Shown piece after piece: positions 17,974 through 25,653 of a DNA stretch of 42,122 bases; within the stretch, counting starts at the first letter, position 1, and each line of letters opens with the position of its first letter. The DNA lies in NCBI GenBank assembly GCA_017428085.1, contig JAFRRP010000076.1, forward strand, positions 1-42,122, written 5' to 3'. The notes under the pieces are model-generated. The model searched no databases and was not told the origin of the DNA. It worked only from the letters and a program-made list of their open reading frames with translations. The position numbers and the translations under genes are program-made. The stretch is from Clostridia bacterium (GTDB lineage: Bacteria > Bacillota > Clostridia > Oscillospirales > Acutalibacteraceae).

Positions 17974-18002
17974 ATTTTAGCAAATCCAGCGGGCGTTGTC
18001 AA
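17974..18002 (-). promoter_or_regulatory. Consensus sigma-A promoter of glyQS
   Basis: On the minus strand, TTGACA (18002-17997), exactly 17 bases, then TAAAAT (17979-17974). The start point would lie about 30 bases before the ATG. Confidence 0.85.
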
Positions 18003-18141
18003 GAGCGGCGTTGCGCGCCGATTGTTCACAATTTATTTATATATTTGTTTCCGATTTATAGCAATCAAGTGATAAAATAAATATAAATATAGCTGTTGCG
18101 GGGGTTGCCCCGTTGCGGATCGTTTTTCCGGAGGTAATCAA

Positions 18142-19728
18142 ATGAAACGTTCCATGAAAAAACTGTTGGCGCTGGCGCTGATCGCAGCGCTGTTGGTATC
18201 CGTGATGTCGATGGCTGCTTATGCCGCCGCGCCGCGCGTGCCCGTGATCTGCGTCACCGGCGAGCTGCCCATTGAGGTCTACCGGGAGGACGGGTCCTCC
18301 TATATCCCGACGGAAGGGCCCGCCGACGAGATCATGAACGAGGCGATCAAGGAGCTGGTGCCCGTCTTCCTGAAGGCGATGCTGACAAACAACTATGACG
18401 AGTGGAGCCGCAGGGCGCTGGAAAAGCTGACGCCCATCTATGACGAGATCCGCCCCAATCTGGACGGCTCGCTGCCCGCCAACACCGGCATCAACTATTC
18501 CTGGTCGCCCGAAACGATGGCCGACCCGGTCAGCGCGGACTACTATTATACTTATACGTTTGATTACCGTATTTCCCCGCTGGACGCCGCGGAAGGCCTG
18601 CGCACGTTCATTGACGCGGTAAAGGCGAAGACCGGTTCCGACAAGGTGGCGCTGATCAGCCGGTGCGGCAGCACGTCGCTGGGCGCGGCATATCTCTATA
18701 AATACGGCGCGGACGACCTGACGTCGCTGACCTTCTTCTCCTCGTCCCTGCTGGGCGTCCCCTATGCGGATACGATGCTGGGCGGCCGGGTCGTGATCCC
18801 CGGCGACATGCTGTATCACTTTGTGGCGTGCCAGAACCCGCTGGCCTCTTTCAACGAGCGCCTGAACGAATTTGCCAAGGCCGTTTTGTATGCGCTGAAC
18901 GAGAATGCCAGCGCGGACGACGTGATCAACCTTGTGCTGCGCGTTTACGATAAGGTCAAGGATTCCTTCGTCAGCCCGTTCCTGCGCAGTTATTACGCCG
19001 TCTGCCCGAACTTTGTGGCGACGGTCAACGACAGCTACGAGCGCTACCGGAATTTCATTTTCCCCACCGACGAGCTGAAGCAGGAATACGCCGTCCTGCT
19101 GGCGAAGACGGACGAATACCACTACAACGTGCAGCAGAAATTGGGCGAGCTGTTCACCGCCGCCCGCGACGGGGGCGTTCCCGTCAATTTCGTCGTGGTC
19201 TACGGCGAGCCCTCGGAGAACGTCAACGGCGAGCGTACCCGTCTGGTGGGCGACGAGCTGACGGACGCGTGCTACCAGTCCATGGGCGCTACGGTGCCGT
19301 TTTATGCGCACACGCTGGAAGAAAGCTATATCTCGGAGCGCACCGCGGCGGGCTTCGGCAAATATATCTCCCCGGATAAAATGATCGACGCCTCCACCTG
19401 TCTGTTCCCGGACAACACCTGGTTTATCCGGAATTTGCGGCATGAGTTCTCCGGTCAGGACGTGATCGCGCTGTTCAAGGCCATCGCGTGGACGGAGGAT
19501 ATGACCGTGTTCGCCGACCCCGCCTTCCCACAGTTCCTGAACGCGCGGCCCGACCATTCCGGGTTCGATCCCGCGCAGGAGACGAACCCCAACGACATCA
19601 ACCCCGACGATTACAAGCCGGAGATGAACAACGCGATGGGATTCCTGGCAAGGGTCATCGCGTTTTACGCCAAGCTGATCACCCGCTTTGCGGGCATGAT
19701 CGCCGCCGTCCGCAATATCGCCGCCTGA
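18142..19728 (+). CDS. Secreted alpha/beta-hydrolase-like protein with Cys in the nucleophile position
   Basis: 528 residues with a strong signal peptide (cleavage near AAYAAA, residue 30). The middle resembles LCAT/PGAP1-type lipases: YTFDYR in the place of the yDWR motif, then DKVALISRCGST-LGAAYLY in the place of the nucleophile elbow (lvGHSMGG). The nucleophile serine is replaced by Cys175; Glu356 (VVYGEPSE) and His434 (NLRHEF) are the likely acid and base, all conserved in kind in the paralogue at 31546-33201. The C-terminal 30 residues (GFLARVIAFYAKLITRFAGM onwards) form an amphipathic helix. GGAGG precedes the ATG. Function and substrate are unknown; an acyl ester or thioester substrate at the cell surface is an inference. 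Confidence 0.78.
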   Translation: MKRSMKKLLALALIAALLVSVMSMAAYAAAPRVPVICVTGELPIEVYREDGSSYIPTEGPADEIMNEAIKELVPVFLKAMLTNNYDEWSRRALEKLTPIYDEIRPNLDGSLPANTGINYSWSPETMADPVSADYYYTYTFDYRISPLDAAEGLRTFIDAVKAKTGSDKVALISRCGSTSLGAAYLYKYGADDLTSLTFFSSSLLGVPYADTMLGGRVVIPGDMLYHFVACQNPLASFNERLNEFAKAVLYALNENASADDVINLVLRVYDKVKDSFVSPFLRSYYAVCPNFVATVNDSYERYRNFIFPTDELKQEYAVLLAKTDEYHYNVQQKLGELFTAARDGGVPVNFVVVYGEPSENVNGERTRLVGDELTDACYQSMGATVPFYAHTLEESYISERTAAGFGKYISPDKMIDASTCLFPDNTWFIRNLRHEFSGQDVIALFKAIAWTEDMTVFADPAFPQFLNARPDHSGFDPAQETNPNDINPDDYKPEMNNAMGFLARVIAFYAKLITRFAGMIAAVRNIAA

Positions 19729-19757
19729 CCGCCGCGCCGATCAAGGAATAAGACAAC

Positions 19758-19791
19758 GCCGGAGTCCTTTACGGGCCCCGGCTGTTTTTTT
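19758..19791 (+). terminator. Rho-independent terminator after 18142-19728
   Basis: GCCGGAGTCC (19758-19767) pairs with GGGCCCCGGC (19773-19782) with one mismatch and one wobble, loop TTTAC, followed by TG and seven T. Confidence 0.8.
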
Positions 19792-19799
19792 GTTTTGAA

Positions 19800-20339
19800 T
19801 CATTCGTATCTCGCGCGTTCGCCGCCGATGAGCTTCGGGCGGGTGCGGGCGCAGACGATAGGCGCTTCGCCGATGGTTTTGACGGAAAGGCGCACCGGCA
19901 CGGCCACGTCTTTCAGGTGCATGCCGATCATGGTCAGACCTATATCGATGCCCGCGTCGGCGCGGATATGCTCCACCGCTACGGGGTGCGCAAAATTGCG
20001 CCAGGCGGTGGTGGCAAAGGAGCCGCCGCCGTGCTCCCACGGCACCACGGTGACGGGAGCGTAGCCGAATTTTTCCGCGGCCTCCTCTTCAAGGATCAGC
20101 GCCCGGTTCAGGTGCTCGCAGCACTGGGCCGCGAGATAAATCCCGCGCTCGTTCAGCAGGGGCCAGATCCCGTCAAACACGGCCTGCGCCGCCTCCAGAC
20201 TGCCGCCCTTGCCGATGGTATTGCCGAGGATCTCGCTGGAGGAGCAGCCCACCACGAACAGGCCGCCCGGTTTGATCTGCGCAACGGCCAGCAGCTCTTC
20301 GACCGCCGCCCGCGCCTGTTTTTTTATGGATTCATACAT
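19800..20339 (-). CDS. UPF0340 / TIGR01440 family protein (YwlG-like)
   Basis: 179 residues, the normal length for this conserved Firmicute family of unknown function. Characteristic stretches are FVVGCSSSEILGNTIGKGGS, GIYLAAQCCEHLNRALILEE and PVTVVPWEHGGGSFATTAW. The ATG at 20339 is chosen over one five codons upstream because GAGG lies eight bases before it and it gives the usual MYESIKKQ start. It is probably cytoplasmic and monocistronic, transcribed from the promoter at 20364-20392, divergently from rmuC. Confidence 0.93.
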   Translation of the reverse strand: MYESIKKQARAAVEELLAVAQIKPGGLFVVGCSSSEILGNTIGKGGSLEAAQAVFDGIWPLLNERGIYLAAQCCEHLNRALILEEEAAEKFGYAPVTVVPWEHGGGSFATTAWRNFAHPVAVEHIRADAGIDIGLTMIGMHLKDVAVPVRLSVKTIGEAPIVCARTRPKLIGGERARYE

Positions 20340-20363
20340 CTTGATCGACCTCATTTCGATTGG

Positions 20364-20392
20364 ATTATACCACTTATTTTTTGTTTTTTCAA
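20364..20392 (-). promoter_or_regulatory. Sigma-A promoter of the UPF0340 gene
   Basis: On the minus strand, TTGAAA (20392-20387), 17-base spacer, TATAAT (20369-20364). Confidence 0.85.
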
Positions 20393-20417
20393 TAATATAT
20401 GCGTGTTTATTTTGTGC

Positions 20418-20437
20418 AAAAATAAAGCTTTATTTTT
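20418..20437. promoter_or_regulatory. Perfect 20-bp palindrome between divergent promoters
   Basis: AAAAATAAAGCTTTATTTTT reads the same on both strands. It lies between the UPF0340 promoter and the rmuC -10 region, where an operator would be expected. Its AT-richness means it could also be chance. Confidence 0.4.
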
Positions 20438-20448
20438 CCGTCATCCTA

Positions 20449-20457
20449 TGTTATACT
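20449..20457 (+). promoter_or_regulatory. Extended -10 promoter of rmuC
   Basis: TGTTATACT is a TGn-TATACT extended -10; only a poor -35 (TTTATT-like) precedes it. The start codon is 27 bases downstream. Confidence 0.55.
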
Positions 20458-20483
20458 GAATTAAATATATTTTGGAGTGTGTT

Positions 20484-21758
20484 ATGACGGATTATATCAT
20501 CATCGCTTTGCTGGCCGCGGTGGCGGCGCTGCTGATCGGGACGCTGCTGCGGCAGAAGAAGCTCTCCGACGCGCAGGTCCGCGAGACCGAAAAGCTGCTG
20601 GAGGGCAATGCCCGCGAGACGGCGGAGGCCCTCTCCGACCTGCGGCGGGAAAACGACGTGAAGACTGAAAACGTGAGGCAGACCGTGACCCAGTCCCTCC
20701 ACCATATGAGCGGGCGGATCGACGACATGGGCAAGACCTCCGCCGCGCAGACGGTGGAGGTGGTGAAGTCGCTTTCCGATATGCGGGAAAAGATCGACGG
20801 CTACGGCAAGGAACAGACCAAAACCGTCACCGAGGCGGTGGAAAAGCTGCGGGAATCCAACGAGAAAAAGCTGGAGCAGATGCGCCTGACCGTGGACGAA
20901 AAGCTGACCGCCACGCTGGCAGAACGGCTGGACAGCTCCTTCAAATCCGTGTCGGAGCAGCTTTCCAACGTGTATAAATCGCTGGGCGAGATGAAGGAGC
21001 TCTCCGGCGGCGTCACCGCCCTGAACCGGGTGTTCAGCAACGTGAAGACCCGCGGCAACTGGGCGGAGACCCAGCTGGAAAACATATTGGACCAGATCAT
21101 CCCCGGCATGTACGTGAAGAACTATTCGCCGGAGGGCAGCCGCGACGTGGTGGAATTCGCGGTGATGATCCCGGACAGCGAGGGCGGTACCAACGCCTAC
21201 CTGCCCATCGATTCCAAATTTCCCATGGAGGACTACCTGCGGCTGTGCGACGCGGCGGACGCCGCCGACCCGGACGGGGTGCGCGCCGCCCGCAAGGCGC
21301 TGGAAGCGCGGGTGCTGGCGGAGGCCAAAGAGGTGCGCAAGTACATCTGCCCGCCGGAGACCACGCCCTTCGCCATTCTGTACCTCGCCACCGATTCGCT
21401 GTACGCGGAGATGATCTCCTCCAAGGAGAATATCGCGGACCGGCTGCACAGCGAGTACGCCGTCATGCTGGCGGGGCCCTCCACCATCACCGCGCTGCTG
21501 AGTTCTCTGGCCATGGGCTTCCGCACCGTGGCGCTGAACCGCCGCGCCAACGAGGTGATGGAGCTGCTGTCCGTCGCCAAGGCCCAGTACGATAAATTCA
21601 CCCTCGCGCTGGACAAGGCCCGGAGAAAGATCGACGAGGCCGGGCAGAGCCTGGACGACGCGCAGAAGCGCAACGGCATCATCCTGAAAAAACTGAAGGA
21701 CGTGGAGACCGTGGACGGCGCGGCAGCGGAAAACCTGCTGGGAGAGACGACCCCGTAG
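20484..21758 (+). CDS. rmuC: DNA recombination protein RmuC
   Basis: 424 residues. An N-terminal membrane helix (YIIIALLAAVAALLIGTLL) is followed by a long coiled coil (about 25-165) and the RmuC domain, with VKTRGNWAETQLENILDQIIPGMY and the acidic AYLPIDSKFPMEDY and REVRKYICPPETTPFAILYLATDSLYAE-type stretches. The family is related to restriction-type nucleases and limits inversions or rearrangements in bacteria. The ATG at 20484 is preferred over one four codons upstream because GGAG precedes it by seven bases. Its stop codon TAG lies within CCGTAGCACGC, the tag of the local hairpin-repeat family. Confidence 0.95.
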   Translation: MTDYIIIALLAAVAALLIGTLLRQKKLSDAQVRETEKLLEGNARETAEALSDLRRENDVKTENVRQTVTQSLHHMSGRIDDMGKTSAAQTVEVVKSLSDMREKIDGYGKEQTKTVTEAVEKLRESNEKKLEQMRLTVDEKLTATLAERLDSSFKSVSEQLSNVYKSLGEMKELSGGVTALNRVFSNVKTRGNWAETQLENILDQIIPGMYVKNYSPEGSRDVVEFAVMIPDSEGGTNAYLPIDSKFPMEDYLRLCDAADAADPDGVRAARKALEARVLAEAKEVRKYICPPETTPFAILYLATDSLYAEMISSKENIADRLHSEYAVMLAGPSTITALLSSLAMGFRTVALNRRANEVMELLSVAKAQYDKFTLALDKARRKIDEAGQSLDDAQKRNGIILKKLKDVETVDGAAAENLLGETTP

Positions 21759-21764
21759 CACGCT

Positions 21765-21860
21765 GGGTCTCGGCTGCCGCCCTGGTCGGTGCTTCTGGGT
21801 CTCGGCTGCCGCCCTGGTCGGTGCTTCTGGGTCTCGGCTGCCGCCTCGGTCGGTGCTTCT
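21765..21860. repeat. Three tandem 32-bp repeats
   Basis: Units begin at 21765, 21797 and 21829 with GGGTCTCGGCTGCCGCC and end GGTCGGTGCTTCT. Copies one and two are identical; the third has a CT to TC swap. They follow the rmuC stop directly and have no coding role that I can see. Confidence 0.9.
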
Positions 21861-21867
21861 GCCTGAC

Positions 21868-21931
21868 GGCAGAGGTGCCCACCGGGCACCCGCACCCTTC
21901 GGCAGAGATCTCCACTGGAGATCCGCACCCT
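21868..21931. repeat. Two tandem 33-bp hairpin units with exchanged stems
   Basis: Both units have GGCAGAG, a hairpin and CCGCACCCT. The hairpin in the first is GTGCCC-ACC-GGGCAC, in the second ATCTCC-ACT-GGAGAT: the stems differ at almost every position but each is perfectly self-complementary while the flanks are constant. Confidence 0.85.
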
Positions 21932-21944
21932 CAGCAGCGTTGAT

Positions 21945-22101
21945 CGTAGCGCGGCACCGCAGTGCCGCTGTTTAGGCAAACAACATATCAGATGGATCGT
22001 TTGGCTGAATACATGGTTCTGTTGAAAAGGACGACCATTTTTCTCAAAATCCGCTTCAATCGTTACAATTGCCCAAAGCGGCACTGAGGTGCCGCGCTAC
22101 G
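21945..22101. mobile_element. MITE-like element, copy B (about 155 bp)
   Basis: The palindromic end at 21946-21969 (stem GCGGCAC/GTGCCGC, loop CGCA) is repeated in inverted orientation at 22077-22100 (loop TGAG). The interior near the right end, AAATCCGCTTCAAT and TACAATTGCC, matches copy A read on the other strand. No open frame of note. Confidence 0.65.
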
Positions 22102-22144
22102 GCAGCACCATTAACGCGAAACGTTCCGAATTATAATTTTCCGT

Positions 22145-22167
22145 ACGGAGCTGAGGCTCCGTGCTGC
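22145..22167. repeat. Solo GTAGC-family hairpin
   Basis: ACGGAGC-TGAG-GCTCCGT followed by GCTGC: same loop and tag as the MITE ends but with a different, fully compensated stem. Confidence 0.7.
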
Positions 22168-22248
22168 ACAGAAATCCAAACGGAGTATCCCACTATTCTT
22201 TTTCTATTTACCAAAATAAGCGTTCCATAAATCGGAATCGCATTGCGG

Positions 22249-22270
22249 GCGGCTCACGGAGCCGCGCTAC
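22249..22270. repeat. Solo GTAGC-family hairpin in the GH3 leader
   Basis: GCGGCTC-ACG-GAGCCGC followed by GCTAC, ending 17 bases before the GGGAGG ribosome binding site of the GH3 gene. It might influence translation of that gene. Confidence 0.65.
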
Positions 22271-22297
22271 ATTGAAAATAATCGGGAGGACATCGCT

Positions 22298-24742
22298 ATG
22301 AAGCATCAGGACATCATCGAAAAAATGACGCTGGAGGAGAAGGCTGCGCTTTGCTCCGGCAAGGACTACTGGCACCTTGTGGGGATCGAACGGCTCGGTC
22401 TGCCGGAGATCATGGTCTCCGACGGTCCACACGGGCTGCGCAAGCACAACGACAAAAAGGACAAAAGCGATATCATGGGCTCCGTGCCCGCCATCTGCTT
22501 CCCCACGGCTTCCGCCACCGCCTGCTCGTGGGACGAGGACCTGCTCTTTGAAATGGGCGAAACGCTGGGCGACGAGTGCCGCGCGGAGAATATCTCCGTG
22601 CTGCTGGGCCCCGGCATGAACATCAAGCGCTCGCCCCTGTGCGGCCGCAACTTCGAGTATTTTTCCGAGGACCCGTATCTCGCGGGCAAGCTGGCCGCCG
22701 CGTTCATCAAGGGCGTACAGTCCAAGGGGATCGGCACCTCGCTGAAGCACTTCGCCGCCAACAACCAGGAGACCCGCCGCATGACCATCGACACCGTCGC
22801 CGACGAGCGCACCCTGCGGGAGATCTACCTCGCCGGGTTCGAGATCGCCGTCAAGGAGGGCAAGCCCTGGACGGTGATGAACGCCTACAACAAGCTGAAC
22901 GGCAAATACTGCGCCGAAAACGACTGGCTGCTGAACGGCGTGCTGCGGAAAGACTGGGGCTACGACGGCGTGGTCGTCACCGACTGGGGCGCGGAAAACG
23001 AGATCGTGGACGGCATCAAGGCCGGTCAGAACCTCGAAATGCCCGGCTCCAACGGGTTGGCCCCCGCCAAGCTGGTCAAGGCCGTCAAAATGGGCGAGCT
23101 GGACGAGGCGACGCTGGACGAGCGCGTGGACCAGATCGTCGACGTGATCCTGAAGGCGAAGGAGACGCTGGGCAAATACCAGTACAACGGGCTGGAGCAC
23201 CATGCCGTCGCCCGCCGCATCGCGGAGAATTCCATGGTGCTGCTGAAAAACGACGACGATATCCTGCCGCTGAAAAAGGATAAAAAAGTGGCGGTCATCG
23301 GCGAGTTTGCCAAGGCCCCCCGTTATCAGGGCGCGGGCAGCTCACAGATCAACCCCCGCATGATCGACAACGTCCACGACACGCTGCTGGAAAAGGGCTA
23401 TCCCTTTGTGTACGCGCAGGGCTACGATAAAACTGCCGACGTGACCGACCTTGCCCTGCTGCGGGAGGCGGTGGCCGTGGCCCGTCAGGCGGAGACCGTG
23501 GTGATCTTCGCGGGCCTGACCGACGTATACGAATCCGAGGGCTTCGACAGAGACCATCTGTCCATCCCCCAGAGCCATATCGACCTGATCTCCGCCGTGG
23601 CAAAGGTCAACCCCAACGTGGTGATCGTGCTGCAGGGCGGCGCGCCCGTGGAAATGCCGTGGGCGGACTGCGCCAAGGCCATCCTGAACGGGTATCTCGG
23701 CGGGCAGGCCTGCGGCAGCGCTGCAGTGGAGCTGCTGTACGGCGACGTGAACCCCAGCGGCAAGCTGGCGGAGACCTATCCCATGTCGCTGGCGGACAAC
23801 TCCTCCTATTTTAACTTCCCCGGCTCCCGCAAATCCGTGGAGTACCGCGAAAGCGTGTACGTAGGCTACCGCTATTACGACACCGCTGAAAAGGACGTGC
23901 GCTATCCCTTCGGCTACGGCCTGTCCTATACCGCGTTTGATTATTCCGATCTGAAATTGAGCAAAAAGACCGCGAAGGACACCGACACCGTGACCGTCAG
24001 CTTCAAGGTGAAGAACGTCGGCAAGGTCGCCGGCGCGGAGATCGCCCAGCTGTACGTGAAGGACGTGAAGAGCACCGTCTTCCGCCCCGAGAAGGAATTG
24101 AAGGGCTTTAAGAAGGTATTTCTCGCCCCAGGCGAGGAGCAGGCCGTGACCATCGAGCTGGACAAACGCGCGTTTGCCTACTATAACGTCAATATCCACG
24201 ACTGGCACGTGGAATCCGGCGATTTCAATATCCTTGTCGGCGCGTCCAGCCGGGATATCCGTCTGGAGGGGACCGTGAAGGTGACCTCCACCGCCAAGGA
24301 CGTGGTCGTTCCCGATTACAGCGAGACGGCTCCCTGTTATTACACGGCGGACGTGATGCACGTGGACGACGCCTCCTTTGAGGCGCTGCTGGGCCGCCCG
24401 ATCCCGTACAAGGAGGTCGGTGACGAGATCATCACCATCAACAGCGCGCTGGAGGACGCCACCGGCACCGCCGCGGGCCGGAAGATCAACGCCCTGCTGG
24501 TGGGGCTGTTCAAGTCCCTGTCCAAGGGCAATCCCGCGCAGGAGAAGATGATGACCGCCATGGCGCTGCAGATCCCGATCCGCTGCTTCATCTCCATGAG
24601 CATGGGCGTGTTCACGCCGGAGATGGCGGACGGCCTTTGCCTGATCCTGAACGGACAGGGCGCCATGAAGGGCATCGGCAAGATCCTCAGCGGCATCGCC
24701 GGCGCGGTGCAGAACATCGGCGGGCTGATGAGCAGCATCTGA
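22298..24742 (+). CDS. Glycoside hydrolase family 3, beta-glucosidase-like
   Basis: 814 residues, no signal peptide, so probably cytoplasmic. The N-terminal barrel has SDGPHGLRK, LGPGMNIKRSPLCGRNFEYFSEDP, SLKHFAANNQETRR and the nucleophile Asp229 in VVTDWGAE. The second domain contains GSSQINPR and the candidate acid/base region ESEGFDRDHLSIP. A fibronectin III-like domain (about 545-650, VKNVGKVAGAEIAQLYVKDV) follows, then an extra C-terminal extension (about 670-814) with hydrophobic helices, ending GIGKILSGIAGAVQNIGG. GH3 enzymes of this layout release glucose or xylose from beta-linked oligosaccharides taken up by the cell. GGGAGG precedes the ATG. Confidence 0.95.
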   Translation: MKHQDIIEKMTLEEKAALCSGKDYWHLVGIERLGLPEIMVSDGPHGLRKHNDKKDKSDIMGSVPAICFPTASATACSWDEDLLFEMGETLGDECRAENISVLLGPGMNIKRSPLCGRNFEYFSEDPYLAGKLAAAFIKGVQSKGIGTSLKHFAANNQETRRMTIDTVADERTLREIYLAGFEIAVKEGKPWTVMNAYNKLNGKYCAENDWLLNGVLRKDWGYDGVVVTDWGAENEIVDGIKAGQNLEMPGSNGLAPAKLVKAVKMGELDEATLDERVDQIVDVILKAKETLGKYQYNGLEHHAVARRIAENSMVLLKNDDDILPLKKDKKVAVIGEFAKAPRYQGAGSSQINPRMIDNVHDTLLEKGYPFVYAQGYDKTADVTDLALLREAVAVARQAETVVIFAGLTDVYESEGFDRDHLSIPQSHIDLISAVAKVNPNVVIVLQGGAPVEMPWADCAKAILNGYLGGQACGSAAVELLYGDVNPSGKLAETYPMSLADNSSYFNFPGSRKSVEYRESVYVGYRYYDTAEKDVRYPFGYGLSYTAFDYSDLKLSKKTAKDTDTVTVSFKVKNVGKVAGAEIAQLYVKDVKSTVFRPEKELKGFKKVFLAPGEEQAVTIELDKRAFAYYNVNIHDWHVESGDFNILVGASSRDIRLEGTVKVTSTAKDVVVPDYSETAPCYYTADVMHVDDASFEALLGRPIPYKEVGDEIITINSALEDATGTAAGRKINALLVGLFKSLSKGNPAQEKMMTAMALQIPIRCFISMSMGVFTPEMADGLCLILNGQGAMKGIGKILSGIAGAVQNIGGLMSSI

Positions 24743-24768
24743 GAAAGCGGTTTGGCCGTTTCTCAGTC

Positions 24769-24918
24769 GGTAGCGCGGCACCTCAGTGCCGCTTTAGGCG
24801 AATATAACCTGGAGAACGACTGCCGACGATGGCGGTTCCAATAAAAAACGCTGAAAGACCGATAGACCCGAAAAAGAATATGTTTGCGTCAGGAGCGGCA
24901 CTGAGGTGCCGCGCTACC
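24769..24918. mobile_element. MITE-like element, copy C (150 bp)
   Basis: The end 24769-24793 (stem GCGGCAC/GTGCCGC, loop CTCA) recurs inverted at 24894-24918 (loop TGAG). Interior bases just inside the ends, TTTAGGCGAA and GTCAGGAG, match those of copies B and A. It lies between the GH3 stop and the cytidylyltransferase start, whose ATG is only 30 bases beyond it. Confidence 0.65.
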
Positions 24919-24948
24919 GCAGAAGAAAGAAGAATCGAGGACACGGTT

Positions 24949-25653
24949 ATGGTTATTGCCGCCGTACTGGCCGGGGGGACCGGCACACGGATGGGCAGCG
25001 CCCTGCCGAAGCAGTTCATTGAGATCGCCGGCGTGCCCATCATCATCCGCAGTATCCAAAAGCTGATCGGCAACAAAAACGTGGACCGCTGCATCGTGGC
25101 GGTGGGCGAGGACTACGTTTCCTACACCCGCGAGCTGATCGCGGCGCACATAAGGACGGATAAGCCCGTGGACGTGATCGTGGGCGGCTCCTTCCGGGGC
25201 GACACGCTGGTGAAGGTGCTGGCGTTCATGGAGGAAAACGGCATTCTGGATTCCGTGATCCTCACCCACGACGCGGTGCGCCCGTTCATCGACGACCGCA
25301 TCATCGACGACAACATCCTTGCGGCCCGGGGGTACGGCGCGTGCAACACCTGCGTGCCCGCCGTGGATACGGTGCTGCTGAGCAAGGGCGGCCGGTATAT
25401 CGACTTTGTGCCGCCGCGCAGTTCCGTCTTCCACGCGCAGACGCCGCAGAGCTTCGACGCGAAGCGGCTGTATGAGCTGATCAGGGCCACCCCGCCGGAG
25501 GACTTCCGACAGATGACCGACGGCTGCTCCGTATTCATTTACCACGGCGAAAAGGTGTTTATCGTCAAGGGCAGCGAAAACAACATCAAGATCACCTTCC
25601 CGGAGGATATCATCCGGGCGGAGGCTATTCTGAAAGGCGGTAACAACCCATGA
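24949..25653 (+). CDS. IspD/TarI family cytidylyltransferase
   Basis: 234 residues. The nucleotide-binding N-terminus AVLAGGTGTRMGSALPKQF, the metal/CTP motif THDAVRPFI, VFHAQTPQSF and the C-terminal NNIKITFPEDIIRAEAIL are those of MEP or ribitol-5-phosphate cytidylyltransferases. The two are hard to separate by eye. The overlap with a glycosyltransferase and membrane proteins favours a surface-polymer role (CDP-alditol formation, TarI-like) over isoprenoid synthesis, but this is inference. Upstream in-frame ATGs (from 24829) lie inside the MITE-like repeat and lack an RBS; the ATG at 24949 follows GAGGA and gives the family's normal N-terminus. Confidence 0.88.
   Translation: MVIAAVLAGGTGTRMGSALPKQFIEIAGVPIIIRSIQKLIGNKNVDRCIVAVGEDYVSYTRELIAAHIRTDKPVDVIVGGSFRGDTLVKVLAFMEENGILDSVILTHDAVRPFIDDRIIDDNILAARGYGACNTCVPAVDTVLLSKGGRYIDFVPPRSSVFHAQTPQSFDAKRLYELIRATPPEDFRQMTDGCSVFIYHGEKVFIVKGSENNIKITFPEDIIRAEAILKGGNNP

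Noticed and set aside
17935..18002. T-box riboswitch expected before an aminoacyl-tRNA synthetase gene
   Set aside because: The promoter lies only about 40 bases before the ATG, leaving no room for a T-box leader.
16513..18072. Plus-strand open frame opposite glyQS
   Set aside because: glyQS is unmistakable with promoter and terminator; the opposite frame is a shadow.
20451..21761. Minus-strand open frame of 436 codons opposite rmuC
   Set aside because: RmuC motifs, membrane helix and coiled coil identify the plus-strand gene; the other frame is His/Gln/Arg-rich shadow.
21765..21931. CRISPR array
   Set aside because: The 32-33-bp units are contiguous tandem repeats without spacers, and no cas genes are nearby.
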